DNA of 64,000 nt from assembly GCF_044389085.1 (NCBI RefSeq), contig NZ_JBIRXP010000008.1, positions 62,001 to 126,000 of the forward strand, given 5' to 3'. A program made the position numbers and the translations under genes. This DNA comes from Isoptericola sp044389085 (GTDB taxonomy: Bacteria > Actinomycetota > Actinomycetes > Actinomycetales > Cellulomonadaceae). The notes under the pieces are model-generated. The model searched no databases, was not told where the DNA came from, and worked only from the letters and a program-made list of their open reading frames with translations. This document shows positions 34,405-42,009 of the stretch, one piece after another; positions within the stretch are counted from its first letter, which is position 1, and every line of letters starts with the position of its first letter.

Positions 34405-36702
34405 TCAGCGCCCGAGGAACACCTGCACGCTGAGCGACTCCAGCACGGCGTCCTCCGCGTCGTCGTCGGGCGCCTCGGGCCGGTCCCACGCGGAGCTCCA
34501 CACCCGCTCCCACGTCCCCCCGCCGGGCACGGCGGGCAGGGTGACCTCGGCGTCCTCGAGCCCGCCGTTGAGGACGAGCAGCACGTGCGCGTCGCCGTCG
34601 TCGGGGCCCGGCCGCAGCATCTGCAGCACGCGGCGCCCCGTCAGCGCCCAGGCGTCCCGGTCCATCGGTTCGCCGCCGGCGGCGAACCAGAGCAGGTCGG
34701 GCTCGTCCTCGCCCGGGCGGGGGGAGCCGAGGAAGAACGAGTCCGCGCGCAGGGCGGCGTGCTCGCGCCGCAGCCCCACCAGGAACCGCGTGGTGTCGAG
34801 CAGGTCGCGGGCGGCGTCCTCCAGGTTCCACCCGAGCCAGGAGACGGGGTTGTCCTGGGCGTACGCGTTGTTGTTGCCGCGCTGGGTGCGGCCCAGCTCG
34901 TCGCCGGCGGTGAGCATCGGCGTCCCCGCGGACAGCAGCAGCGTCGCGAGCAGGTTGCGCTGCGAGCGCCGCCGCAGCGGCACGACGGCGGACCAGGGCT
35001 CGGTGCCGGTGTCGCCCTCGCCCTCCCCGTCCTCGGCGCCGGGCGCGTGCCCCTCGACACCGTGGTTCCACGACAGGTTGTGGTCCGAGCCGTCGCGGTT
35101 GTCCTCGCCGTTGGCCTCGTTGTGCTTGTGGTCGTAGGCCACGAGGTCGGCGAGCGAGAAGCCGTCGTGCGCGGTGACGTAGTTGACCGACGCCACGGGG
35201 CCGCGCGCCAGCGGGGGGTCCGAGGGCCCGAACAGGTCGGCCGAGCCGGCGAGGCGGGTGGTGAGCTCGCGCAGCCCGTGCATGGGCCGCCCGTGCGAGC
35301 CCTCGCGCGCGGCGTCCAGCCAGAACCCGCGCGCGGCGTCGCGGAACCGGTCGTTCCACTCGGCCATGGGCGGGGGGAAGCTGCCGGTCTGCCAGCCGCC
35401 CGGCCCGACGTCCCACGGCTCCGCGACCAGCTTGAGGTTGTTCAGCACCGGGTCGGTCTGCAGCGCGACGAGGAACGGGTGGTCGGAGGAGAAGCCGTGC
35501 CGGCTGCGGCCCAGGGTGACCGCCAGGTCGAAGCGGAACCCGTCGACGCCCACGACCTCGGCCCAGTAGCGCAGCGAGTCCAGCGCGAGCTGCACCACCC
35601 GCGGGCGGCGGAAGTCGAGCGAGTTGCCGGTGCCGGTGACGTCGGCCAGCGCGGCCGGCGACGCGCCGTCGTGCAGGTAGTAGCCCGTGTTGTCCAGGCC
35701 GCGCCAGCTCACGTGCAGCGCGTCGTCGCCGCCCTCGCAGGTGTGGTTGTAGACGACGTCGAGCAGTACCTCGATCCCCGCGTCGTGCAGCAGGTGCACC
35801 ATGCCCCGCACCTCGTCGAGGACGGCGGCCGGGCCCGCCTCGCGGGCCGCCCGTGTGGCGTACGCGGCGTGCGGGGCGAAGAACCCGAGCGTCTGGTAGC
35901 CCCAGTAGTTGGTGAGCCCGCGCGCGACGAGGTGCGGCTCGCTCGCGAACGCGTGGATCGGCAGCAGCTCGAGCGTGGTGACGCCCAGGCTCGTCAGGTG
36001 CGCGATCGTCGCGGGGTGCGCCACGCCGGCATAGGTGCCGCGCAGCTCCGGCGGGACGTCCGGGTGGGTCGCGGTGAGGCCCTTGACGTGCGCCTCGTAG
36101 ATCACGGTGTCCGCCCAGGGCACGCGCGGGCGGCTCAGCGGCGGCGGGCCGTCGTACGCGGGCAGGACCACGGAGTGCGGCACGAAGGCGAGCGAGTCGC
36201 GCTCGTCGGGCGCCCCGTACCGCTCGGCCACCCACGACCGCCCCGCCGGGGAGTCCGGGTCGTCGGGGTCCAGCGGCGCGCTCACCGCGCCCAGCGTCTC
36301 CGGGCCGTAGGTGAGGTCGCCCACCAGCCCGCGGGCGTACGGGTCCACGAGCAGCTTGGCGGGGTTGTGACGGTGCCCGGCCTGCGGGTCCCACGCGCCG
36401 TGCGTGCGGAAGCCGTACCGCTGCCCCGGCCGCACGGACGGCACGTGCCCGTGCCAGACGCCGTACACGGGGCCCTCGAGGGGGATCCTGCGCTCGGCGT
36501 ACCGCGCCGGGTCGTGCGGGTCGCGGTGCGGCTCGACGACGTCGATCAGGCACAGCTCGACCGCGTCCGCGTGCGCCGCGGCGACGGCGACGTCGACCCC
36601 GCCGTCCGGTGTCGGGTGAACGCCGAGCGGCGGGACGTGGCTGCGGCGCGCGGTGGGGCGCGTCAGCGGTGTGACCTTGGGTCGCGACTCCATGGGGGAC
36701 AT
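34405..36702 (-). CDS. glgX: Glycogen debranching enzyme (GH13_11 isoamylase type)
   Basis: 765 residues if started at ATG 36702; a second ATG at 36693 is equally possible as neither has a ribosome site. It hydrolyses alpha-1,6 branches of glycogen or limit dextrin. The N-terminal CBM48 module (PLGVHPTPDGGVDVAVAAAH, then YGVWHGHVPSVRPGQRYGFR) leads to the barrel with DVVYNHTCEGG, GFRFDLAVTLG (nucleophile Asp), KLVAEPWDVG (acid/base Glu) and NYVTAHDGFSLADLV. A 20-residue acidic insert (GAEDGEGEGDTGTEPW) sits where GlgX has HNLSWNHGVEG followed by a loop. The enzyme completes the set of glucan genes in the window. Confidence 0.93.
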   Translation of the reverse strand: MSPMESRPKVTPLTRPTARRSHVPPLGVHPTPDGGVDVAVAAAHADAVELCLIDVVEPHRDPHDPARYAERRIPLEGPVYGVWHGHVPSVRPGQRYGFRTHGAWDPQAGHRHNPAKLLVDPYARGLVGDLTYGPETLGAVSAPLDPDDPDSPAGRSWVAERYGAPDERDSLAFVPHSVVLPAYDGPPPLSRPRVPWADTVIYEAHVKGLTATHPDVPPELRGTYAGVAHPATIAHLTSLGVTTLELLPIHAFASEPHLVARGLTNYWGYQTLGFFAPHAAYATRAAREAGPAAVLDEVRGMVHLLHDAGIEVLLDVVYNHTCEGGDDALHVSWRGLDNTGYYLHDGASPAALADVTGTGNSLDFRRPRVVQLALDSLRYWAEVVGVDGFRFDLAVTLGRSRHGFSSDHPFLVALQTDPVLNNLKLVAEPWDVGPGGWQTGSFPPPMAEWNDRFRDAARGFWLDAAREGSHGRPMHGLRELTTRLAGSADLFGPSDPPLARGPVASVNYVTAHDGFSLADLVAYDHKHNEANGEDNRDGSDHNLSWNHGVEGHAPGAEDGEGEGDTGTEPWSAVVPLRRRSQRNLLATLLLSAGTPMLTAGDELGRTQRGNNNAYAQDNPVSWLGWNLEDAARDLLDTTRFLVGLRREHAALRADSFFLGSPRPGEDEPDLLWFAAGGEPMDRDAWALTGRRVLQMLRPGPDDGDAHVLLVLNGGLEDAEVTLPAVPGGGTWERVWSSAWDRPEAPDDDAEDAVLESLSVQVFLGR

Positions 36703-36743
36703 CGTGCACGGGTCCGCCGACAGCCGCTCGGGGCAGGACCGGG

Positions 36744-37538
36744 TCAGGGCAGGATCGAGTCCACGTAGCCGCCGTCGACGCGGACGGCGCCGCCGGTGGT
36801 CGCGGACGCGAGCGGCGAGGCCAGGTAGGTCACCAGGTTCGCGATCTCCTCCGGCTCGATGAGCCGCTGCAGCAGCGACTGCGGCCGGTGCTTCACCATG
36901 AACTCGCGCTGCGCCTCGTCCCACGGCAGGTCGCGGTCCACGAGCTCGTAGACGAAGTCCTCCACGCCGCCGGTGTGCGTCGGGCCCGCGATCACGGAGT
37001 TCACCGTGACACCGGTGCCGGCCGCCGCCTTGGCGAAGCCGCGCGAGACGGCGAGCAGCGCGGTCTTCGAGGCGCCGTAGTGGATCATCTCGGCCGGGAT
37101 GACCACGGCGGAGTCGCTCGCGACGTCCAGCACCCGGCCCCAGCCCCGGTCGATCATGCGAGGCAGGTGGTGCCGGATCAGCCGCACGGCAGCCAGCACG
37201 TTGACCTCGAAGTAGCGCCGCCACTCGGCGTCCGTGATCTCCAGGGCGGGACGGGACCCGAAGATGCCGAGGTTGTTGACCAGGACGTCGACGTCGGGCA
37301 TCGCGTCGACCGCGGCGGCGAACCCGTCGTCGGTCGCGACGTCGGCCACCACGGGCACCCCCGCGAAGCCCTCGACGTCCCGGGCGAGCTCGTCGAGCGC
37401 CCGCCCCACGGACGCCTCCGAGCGGCCGTTGATCCCGACGCGCGCCCCCGCGGAGGCCAGCCCCCGCGCGATGGCGAGGCCGATGCCCTGGGTCGATCCG
37501 GTCACGAGCGCCGTCCTGCCGGCGAGGTCGATGTGCAT
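36744..37538 (-). CDS. Short-chain dehydrogenase/reductase
   Basis: 264 residues from ATG 37538. Classical SDR: cofactor loop TGSTQGIG (13-20), NNLGI near 85-90, catalytic Ser in VASDSAV and Tyr/Lys in HYGASK, C-terminal GGAVRVDGGYVDSILP. The Arg after the first strand region (INGRSEAS) suggests NADP(H). The substrate is not evident. TACGGT ends 6 nt before the ATG, a leaderless promoter. It is divergent from etfB. Confidence 0.88.
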   Translation of the reverse strand: MHIDLAGRTALVTGSTQGIGLAIARGLASAGARVGINGRSEASVGRALDELARDVEGFAGVPVVADVATDDGFAAAVDAMPDVDVLVNNLGIFGSRPALEITDAEWRRYFEVNVLAAVRLIRHHLPRMIDRGWGRVLDVASDSAVVIPAEMIHYGASKTALLAVSRGFAKAAAGTGVTVNSVIAGPTHTGGVEDFVYELVDRDLPWDEAQREFMVKHRPQSLLQRLIEPEEIANLVTYLASPLASATTGGAVRVDGGYVDSILP

Positions 37539-37674
37539 GCACCGACCGTAGGCGGCGTCACACTCGTGCGCCCGTGGACGGAGGGGTCCCGGGGACGGGG
37601 CCACGAGTAGGCTCGGCACCGGCGGACGCAGCGCGTGCGGCCGCCGTCACCACCGTGAGCTGGAGGTCGCGCCC
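37539..37674. promoter_or_regulatory. Divergent SDR / etfBA promoter region
   Basis: Minus-strand TACGGT (complement at 37545-37550) is the leaderless -10 of the SDR gene. Plus-strand TAGGCT at 37608-37613 is a candidate -10 for etfB, giving a leader of about 55 nt that ends with GGAGG. No operator is evident. Confidence 0.4.
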
Positions 37675-38481
37675 GTGCGCATCGTCGTCGCCGTGAAGTA
37701 CGTCCCGGACATCAATGCGGACCGGCGTTTCGTGGACTGTCGCGTGGACCGCGACCCGGGCGTCGGCACCCTCAACGAGCTGGACGAGAACGCGCTCGAG
37801 GCAGCCCTGCGGATCCTCGACGCGCTGCCCGAGGACGAGCGCGCCGCCAGCGAGGTCGTCGCCCTCACGGTCGCCCCCGCGGACGGGGACGTGGCGCTGC
37901 GCAAGTCGTTCCAGATGGGCGTGGACCGCGCGGTCCGCGTCACGGACGACGCCCTGGCGGGCTCGGACTACTTCGGCACCGCCGCGGCGCTCGCGGCCGG
38001 GGTGCGCCGTCTCGAGGCCGACGGCGCGCCCGTCGACCTGGTGATCACGGGGATGGCCGCCCTCGACGGACTCGGGTCCGTGGTCCCGGCGCTCGTCGCG
38101 GCCGAGCTCGGCCGCCCGGCGCTCACGCTGGCGAAGAAGGTCGACGTCGCGGGCGGCACCCTGACCGTCACGCGCGAGACCGACGAGGCCACCGAGACGC
38201 TCGCGGCGCCGCTGCCCGCCGTCCTGTCCGTCGCGGACACGGCGAACACGCCGCGCATGCCGAACTTCAAGCTGATCATGGCGGCGCGCACCAAGCAGAT
38301 CGAGTCGTGGTCGGCCGCCGACCTCGGCCTCGACCCCGCCGCGGTCGGCGCGGCCGGCGCGCGCACGGAGGCGATCTCCGCCGCCCCGCGGCCCGCCCGC
38401 CCCGAGGTCGAGCTGGTGGTCGACAAGGGCGAGGGCGGCACCGCCCTGGCCGAGTACCTCATCCGCAACGAGCTGGTCTGA
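37675..38481 (+). CDS. etfB: Electron transfer flavoprotein subunit beta
   Basis: 268 residues from GTG 37675 with GGAGG about 9 nt upstream. EtfB (FixA) binds AMP and shapes the ETF heterodimer, which passes electrons from acyl-CoA and related dehydrogenases to ETF dehydrogenase. Seen: VVAVKYVPDINADRRF, LNELDENALEAALRI, VDLVITGMAALDGLGSVVP, TANTPRMPNFKLIMAARTK. These are the conserved blocks of the family. etfA follows after 12 nt. Actinobacterial etfBA is often near nifS-type or acyl-CoA genes, none of which is here. The divergent SDR could be a partner, but this is not shown. Confidence 0.93.
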   Translation: MRIVVAVKYVPDINADRRFVDCRVDRDPGVGTLNELDENALEAALRILDALPEDERAASEVVALTVAPADGDVALRKSFQMGVDRAVRVTDDALAGSDYFGTAAALAAGVRRLEADGAPVDLVITGMAALDGLGSVVPALVAAELGRPALTLAKKVDVAGGTLTVTRETDEATETLAAPLPAVLSVADTANTPRMPNFKLIMAARTKQIESWSAADLGLDPAAVGAAGARTEAISAAPRPARPEVELVVDKGEGGTALAEYLIRNELV

Positions 38482-38493
38482 GAGGGCGCGACC

Positions 38494-39501
38494 GTGACGA
38501 ACGAACCCACCCGCAACCGCACCGTCCTCGTCCTCCTGGACCCGGCCTCCGAGGTGCGTCCCGGCGCGCTCGAGCTCCTCACGATCGCGCGCGGCCTCGG
38601 CCGCGTCGAGGCCGTGACCCTCGAGGCGCCGAGCGTCGAGGCCCTCGCCCAGCTCGGCACGTACGGGGTCGAGACCGTGCACCAGGCCGAGGTGCCCACC
38701 GACGCGCTCGCCGCCGCCGGGGGCGAGGGCGCCCGCCACCTGCCGTCCGTCGTCGCCGCGACGCTCGCCTCCGCCGTGCGGCGCACCGACGCCGACGTCG
38801 TCCTGGCCCCGGCCACGTTCGGCGCCAAGGAGGCCGCGGCCCTGACGGCGCACGCCCTCGGCGCGGGCCTCGTCATCGACGCGGCCGCCGTGGGGGAGGA
38901 CGCCGACGGCCGGATCGTGGCCGGCAAGCGCGTCTTCGCCGGCGCCTGGGACACCCGGTGCGTCGTCACCGCCGACGTCGCGGTGCTCACGGTGCGGGCC
39001 AACGCCGTCGTGCCCGAGCCGGCCGCGCAGGCCGTCGCGACCGAGGTCGACGCGCTGCCCGTCGCGCTGGGCGGCACCGCCGGCGTCGTCGTCACCTCCC
39101 GCGAGGTCAAGGAGCGGGCACCCGGCCGCCCGACGCTCGAGGAGGCTGCCGTGGTGGTGGCCGGCGGGCGCGGCACCGGAGGCGACTTCGGCCCGGTCGA
39201 GGAGTTCGCCGACGCGGTCGGCGCCGCGGTCGGGGCGTCGCGGGACGCGGTCTTCGAGGGCTGGTTCGACCGGTACATCGGCCAGACCGGCGTCACGATC
39301 GCGCCGCGCCTCTACGTGGGCGCCGGCATCTCCGGCGCGCCGCACCACCGCGGCGGCATGCAGGCGTCGCAGGTGATCGTGGCCGTGAACTCCGACCCCG
39401 AGGCGCCGATCTTCGAGATCTGCGACTTCGCCGTCGTCGGCGACCTCACCGACGTGCTGCCGCAGGCCGCCGCCGCGATCCGCGCGCACCGCGCGGGCTG
39501 A
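38494..39501 (+). CDS. etfA: Electron transfer flavoprotein subunit alpha
   Basis: 335 residues from GTG 38494. The C-terminal FAD domain carries VVVAGGRGTGGDFGPVEEF, YIGQTGVTIAPRLYVGAGI and ISGAPHHRGGMQASQVI, then VNSDPEAPIFEICDFAVVGD, the diagnostic EtfA (FixB) FAD-binding blocks. The N-terminal half (about 1-190) is the alpha/beta domain I. It forms the heterodimer with EtfB encoded just upstream. Only 18 nt separate its stop from that of moaD, which comes from the opposite strand; no strong hairpin is visible there. Confidence 0.93.
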   Translation: MTNEPTRNRTVLVLLDPASEVRPGALELLTIARGLGRVEAVTLEAPSVEALAQLGTYGVETVHQAEVPTDALAAAGGEGARHLPSVVAATLASAVRRTDADVVLAPATFGAKEAAALTAHALGAGLVIDAAAVGEDADGRIVAGKRVFAGAWDTRCVVTADVAVLTVRANAVVPEPAAQAVATEVDALPVALGGTAGVVVTSREVKERAPGRPTLEEAAVVVAGGRGTGGDFGPVEEFADAVGAAVGASRDAVFEGWFDRYIGQTGVTIAPRLYVGAGISGAPHHRGGMQASQVIVAVNSDPEAPIFEICDFAVVGDLTDVLPQAAAAIRAHRAG

Positions 39502-39519
39502 ACGGAGGCGTCCCGGGGG

Positions 39520-39789
39520 TCAGCCGCCCGCGAAGGGCGGCAGCAGGTCGAGGCTCGCGCCGTCCGGCACGACGTCGGCCGGCGCGGCCCGGCGGCCGTC
39601 GAGCAGCACGCTGCAGCGCTCCAGCACCGGCCCGGCGGCGGGGGTGGCGGCGGCCAGGCGCGCGACGACGTCGGACACGGTCGTGCCCGGCGGGACCTCG
39701 AGCGACTCCTCGGAGCGGCCCAGCGCGGCCCGCGCGGCGGCGAAGTAGCGCAGGCGCACCGCCTGCACGTCGGTGAGCTGATCCGTCAT
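39520..39789 (-). CDS. moaD: Molybdopterin synthase small subunit MoaD
   Basis: 89 residues, ubiquitin-like fold ending in the required Gly-Gly (LLPPFAGG) that is adenylated and thiocarboxylated. Start ATG 39789 is chosen over the in-frame ATG 39795 because GGAGG lies 6 nt upstream of the former and directly abuts the latter. It is 2 nt after the moaA stop. MoaD supplies sulfur to make molybdopterin together with MoaE; no moaE, moaC or moeB is in this window. Confidence 0.9.
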   Translation of the reverse strand: MTDQLTDVQAVRLRYFAAARAALGRSEESLEVPPGTTVSDVVARLAAATPAAGPVLERCSVLLDGRRAAPADVVPDGASLDLLPPFAGG

Positions 39790-39791
39790 CG

Positions 39792-40901
39792 TCATCCTCC
39801 GATGGCGCTCATGGTGCGCTCGGGCTGCGTGAAGCCCGAGCTGTCCAGGTCGGTGCCGGCGCCCGTGTCGCTCATGCCGTGCCCGGCCTGCTTGGCCCAC
39901 ATGGCGGCGCGCCACAGGTCGGCCAGCACCGAATCGTCGGCTCCCGCGCGCAGCGGCCCGAGCAGGTCCGTCTCCGTGTGCGCGAACAGGCAGTCGCGCA
40001 CGCCGCCCTCCGCGGTGAGGCGGGTGCGGCGGCAGTCGTCGCAGAACGGCTCCGTGACCGACGCGATGATGCCGACCCGGCCCAGCCGCTCGCCACGCCC
40101 GTCCCGCACCACGAACCGCTCCGCGGGAGCGCCGTCGCGCGGCTCCTCGTCGGGCTCCAGCGCGAACCGGGTGCCGAGCTGCTCGCGCACCTCGGCCGCC
40201 GTGACCATCGCCGCCCGGTCCCAGGCGTGGTCGGCGTCGAGCGGCATCTGCTCGATGAACCGCAGCTCGAAGCCGCGCTCGAGGCACCAGCCCAGCAGCT
40301 CGGCCGCGTGGTCGAGGTTGACGCCCCGCACCAGCACCGCGTTGATCTTCACGAGGTCGAACTGCTGCGCCGCCGCGTCGATCCCCGCGAGCGTGCGCGC
40401 CAGGAAGGGGCGCCGCGCCATCGTGGCGAAGGTGTCGGGGTCGAGCGTGTCGAGGGAGACGTTCACGCGGTCCAGCCCGGCCTCGCGCAGCGCCGCGGCC
40501 CGGGAGTCGAGCCCGACGGCGTTGGTCGTCAGGCTGAGCTCGGGGCGGGCGGGGAGCGCGGCGCAGTCGCGGACGATCTCCACGAGGTCGCGGCGCAGCA
40601 GCGGCTCGCCGCCCGTGAACCGCACCTGCCGCACGCCGAGGTCGCGCGTCGCGATGCCGACGAGCCGCGCGATCTCCTCGCGCGTCATCACCGAGTCCTT
40701 CGGCAGCGTCGGCAGCCCCTCGGCGGGCATGCAGTACGTGCAGCGCAGGTTGCAGCGGTCCGTGAGCGAGACGCGCAGGTCCGTCGCGACCCGGCCGAAC
40801 CGGTCGACGAGCCCGCCGGTGGCCGGCCGGTCGGCGGGCAGCCGCACGTCCGGCACGCCCGCGCCGGGCAGCCGCGGCATCCCCAGGGAGACGGTCGTCA
40901 T
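39792..40901 (-). CDS. moaA: GTP 3',8-cyclase MoaA
   Basis: 369 residues. Radical SAM enzyme that starts molybdenum-cofactor synthesis by rearranging GTP. The N-terminal cluster motif is CNLRCTYC (C50, C54, C57). The C-terminal [4Fe-4S] set is PFCDDCRRTRLTAEGGVRDC. Also present are the SAM motif TGGEPLLRRDL and SLTTNAVGLDSR. The tail ends SGFTQPERTMSAIGG, with the C-terminal Gly-Gly needed for activity. It is part of the minus-strand moeA-mobA-DUF6457-moaA-moaD group that serves the nitrate reductases encoded upstream. Confidence 0.95.
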   Translation of the reverse strand: MTTVSLGMPRLPGAGVPDVRLPADRPATGGLVDRFGRVATDLRVSLTDRCNLRCTYCMPAEGLPTLPKDSVMTREEIARLVGIATRDLGVRQVRFTGGEPLLRRDLVEIVRDCAALPARPELSLTTNAVGLDSRAAALREAGLDRVNVSLDTLDPDTFATMARRPFLARTLAGIDAAAQQFDLVKINAVLVRGVNLDHAAELLGWCLERGFELRFIEQMPLDADHAWDRAAMVTAAEVREQLGTRFALEPDEEPRDGAPAERFVVRDGRGERLGRVGIIASVTEPFCDDCRRTRLTAEGGVRDCLFAHTETDLLGPLRAGADDSVLADLWRAAMWAKQAGHGMSDTGAGTDLDSSGFTQPERTMSAIGG

Positions 40902-40905
40902 CTGA

Positions 40906-41238
40906 TCAGCTCCCCGCCCCGGCGTCCGGCCCGGGCGCGGCGCCGGGGCCCGGGTCCTGCCAGGAGAGGGCCGACGACGTCGCGCGGTCGAGCGCGTCCG
41001 ACTCCTCGCCGCGCGCGGCGGCCAGCCCCGCCGCGTACCCCACCGCGTACGCCGTGACGGGCGCGGCGGGCCGTGCCACCTGGTGCGCGGCGTCGCGAGC
41101 CAGGTCGAGCACCGCGCCGACGTCCACGCTGCGCAGGGGCAGCCCGAGCTCCGCCTCGAGGGCGTCCACCCACCGGTCCAGCACGCTGGAGCCGGGCTCC
41201 GCGCCTCGGGCGGTGGCGGGGGGAGTCTGGTCGGTCAT
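40906..41238 (-). CDS. Small DUF6457-like protein of molybdenum-cofactor operons
   Basis: 110 residues from ATG 41238 with GGGAGGAC upstream; it overlaps the mobA stop (ATGA). The core LDRWVDALEAELGLPLRSV, followed by AVLDLARDAAHQVARPAAPVT and AYAVGYAAGLAAARG, is the actinobacterial DUF6457 pattern, which often sits next to or is fused with MobA-like proteins. Function unknown; a role in molybdopterin guanine dinucleotide handling is inferred only from context. The family number is from memory. Confidence 0.75.
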   Translation of the reverse strand: MTDQTPPATARGAEPGSSVLDRWVDALEAELGLPLRSVDVGAVLDLARDAAHQVARPAAPVTAYAVGYAAGLAAARGEESDALDRATSSALSWQDPGPGAAPGPDAGAGS

Positions 41239-42008
41239 CGGTGTCCTCCCGGGCGGTGCGGTCGGTGCGGCGACGCCGGGGCGGTCGTCGCACGGTCGGC
41301 CACGACCGTGTGGCGTCCTTGGTGGCGTCCTTCGTGGCGTTGCTCGTCGAGTCCTACCGTAAGGCGTCGCAGGTCGTCCCAGGTGTCGACGTCGTCGCTC
41401 ATCGCCTCGCGGTCCGCCACCTCGACGCAGGACAGCCGCGCCACCAGCCGGCGCACGGGCGCCCCGGCGAGCCCGGCAGGGCCGGCCGCGCCGGAGAGGG
41501 CGTCCAGGGCGCGGCGCAGGGCGTCGCGGCGGTACAGCCCGACGAGCCACTGCGCGTGGCCGTCGCGGACCAGGTACGCGCCGTCGGCGGGCACGTCGGC
41601 GGGAGCGTCGGCGCCGCCACCCGGCCCCGTGACGGCGGCGCGCAGCAGCGGCACCGCGTCGCCCGCGCGCGGCACGTCGACGGCGAGCACCAGCACCCAG
41701 GACGGCGCCTCCCCGGCGGCCGCCCGGTCCAGGGCCCGCAGGCCGGCGTCGATCCCGGCCACCGGGCCGCCGAACGGCGGGTCCTCGCGCGCGACGAGCA
41801 CGTCGTGGCCCGGCGGCAGTGCGGTGTCGGGGCCGACGACGACGGTGCGGGCGGCGTCGCGGGTCGCGGCGAGCGCCCGGTCGAGCAGCGTGACGCCGTC
41901 GAGCACCACGGTCGGCTTGGGCACGCCGCCGAGCCGGGTGGCGCGACCGCCGGCGAGGACGACGGCGTCGTGCCGGTCGGGCGGGGTGGGGGCAGGGGCG
42001 GGGCCCAT
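41235..42008 (-). CDS. mobA: Molybdenum cofactor guanylyltransferase (MobA-like)
   Basis: 257 residues. The nucleotide-binding start VVLAGGRATRLGGVPKP matches the LAGGxSxRMGxDK pattern of MobA, which attaches GMP to molybdopterin to give the bis-MGD cofactor needed by NarG and NasA. A metal/GTP site lies near LVLAVDVPRAG. The last 30 residues are His/Arg-rich (EQRHEGRHQGRHTVV), unusual and probably unstructured. It lies 1 nt after moeA and overlaps the DUF6457 gene. Confidence 0.88.
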   Translation of the reverse strand: MGPAPAPTPPDRHDAVVLAGGRATRLGGVPKPTVVLDGVTLLDRALAATRDAARTVVVGPDTALPPGHDVLVAREDPPFGGPVAGIDAGLRALDRAAAGEAPSWVLVLAVDVPRAGDAVPLLRAAVTGPGGGADAPADVPADGAYLVRDGHAQWLVGLYRRDALRRALDALSGAAGPAGLAGAPVRRLVARLSCVEVADREAMSDDVDTWDDLRRLTVGLDEQRHEGRHQGRHTVVADRATTAPASPHRPHRPGGHR

Positions 42009-42009
42009 G

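Noticed and set aside
31846..36768. A 1640-codon open frame on the plus strand
   Set aside because: It is antisense to glgE, the FAD dehydrogenase and glgX, which have complete catalytic motifs; its translation is Arg/Pro/His-rich and low in complexity, as expected from codon bias in high-G+C DNA.
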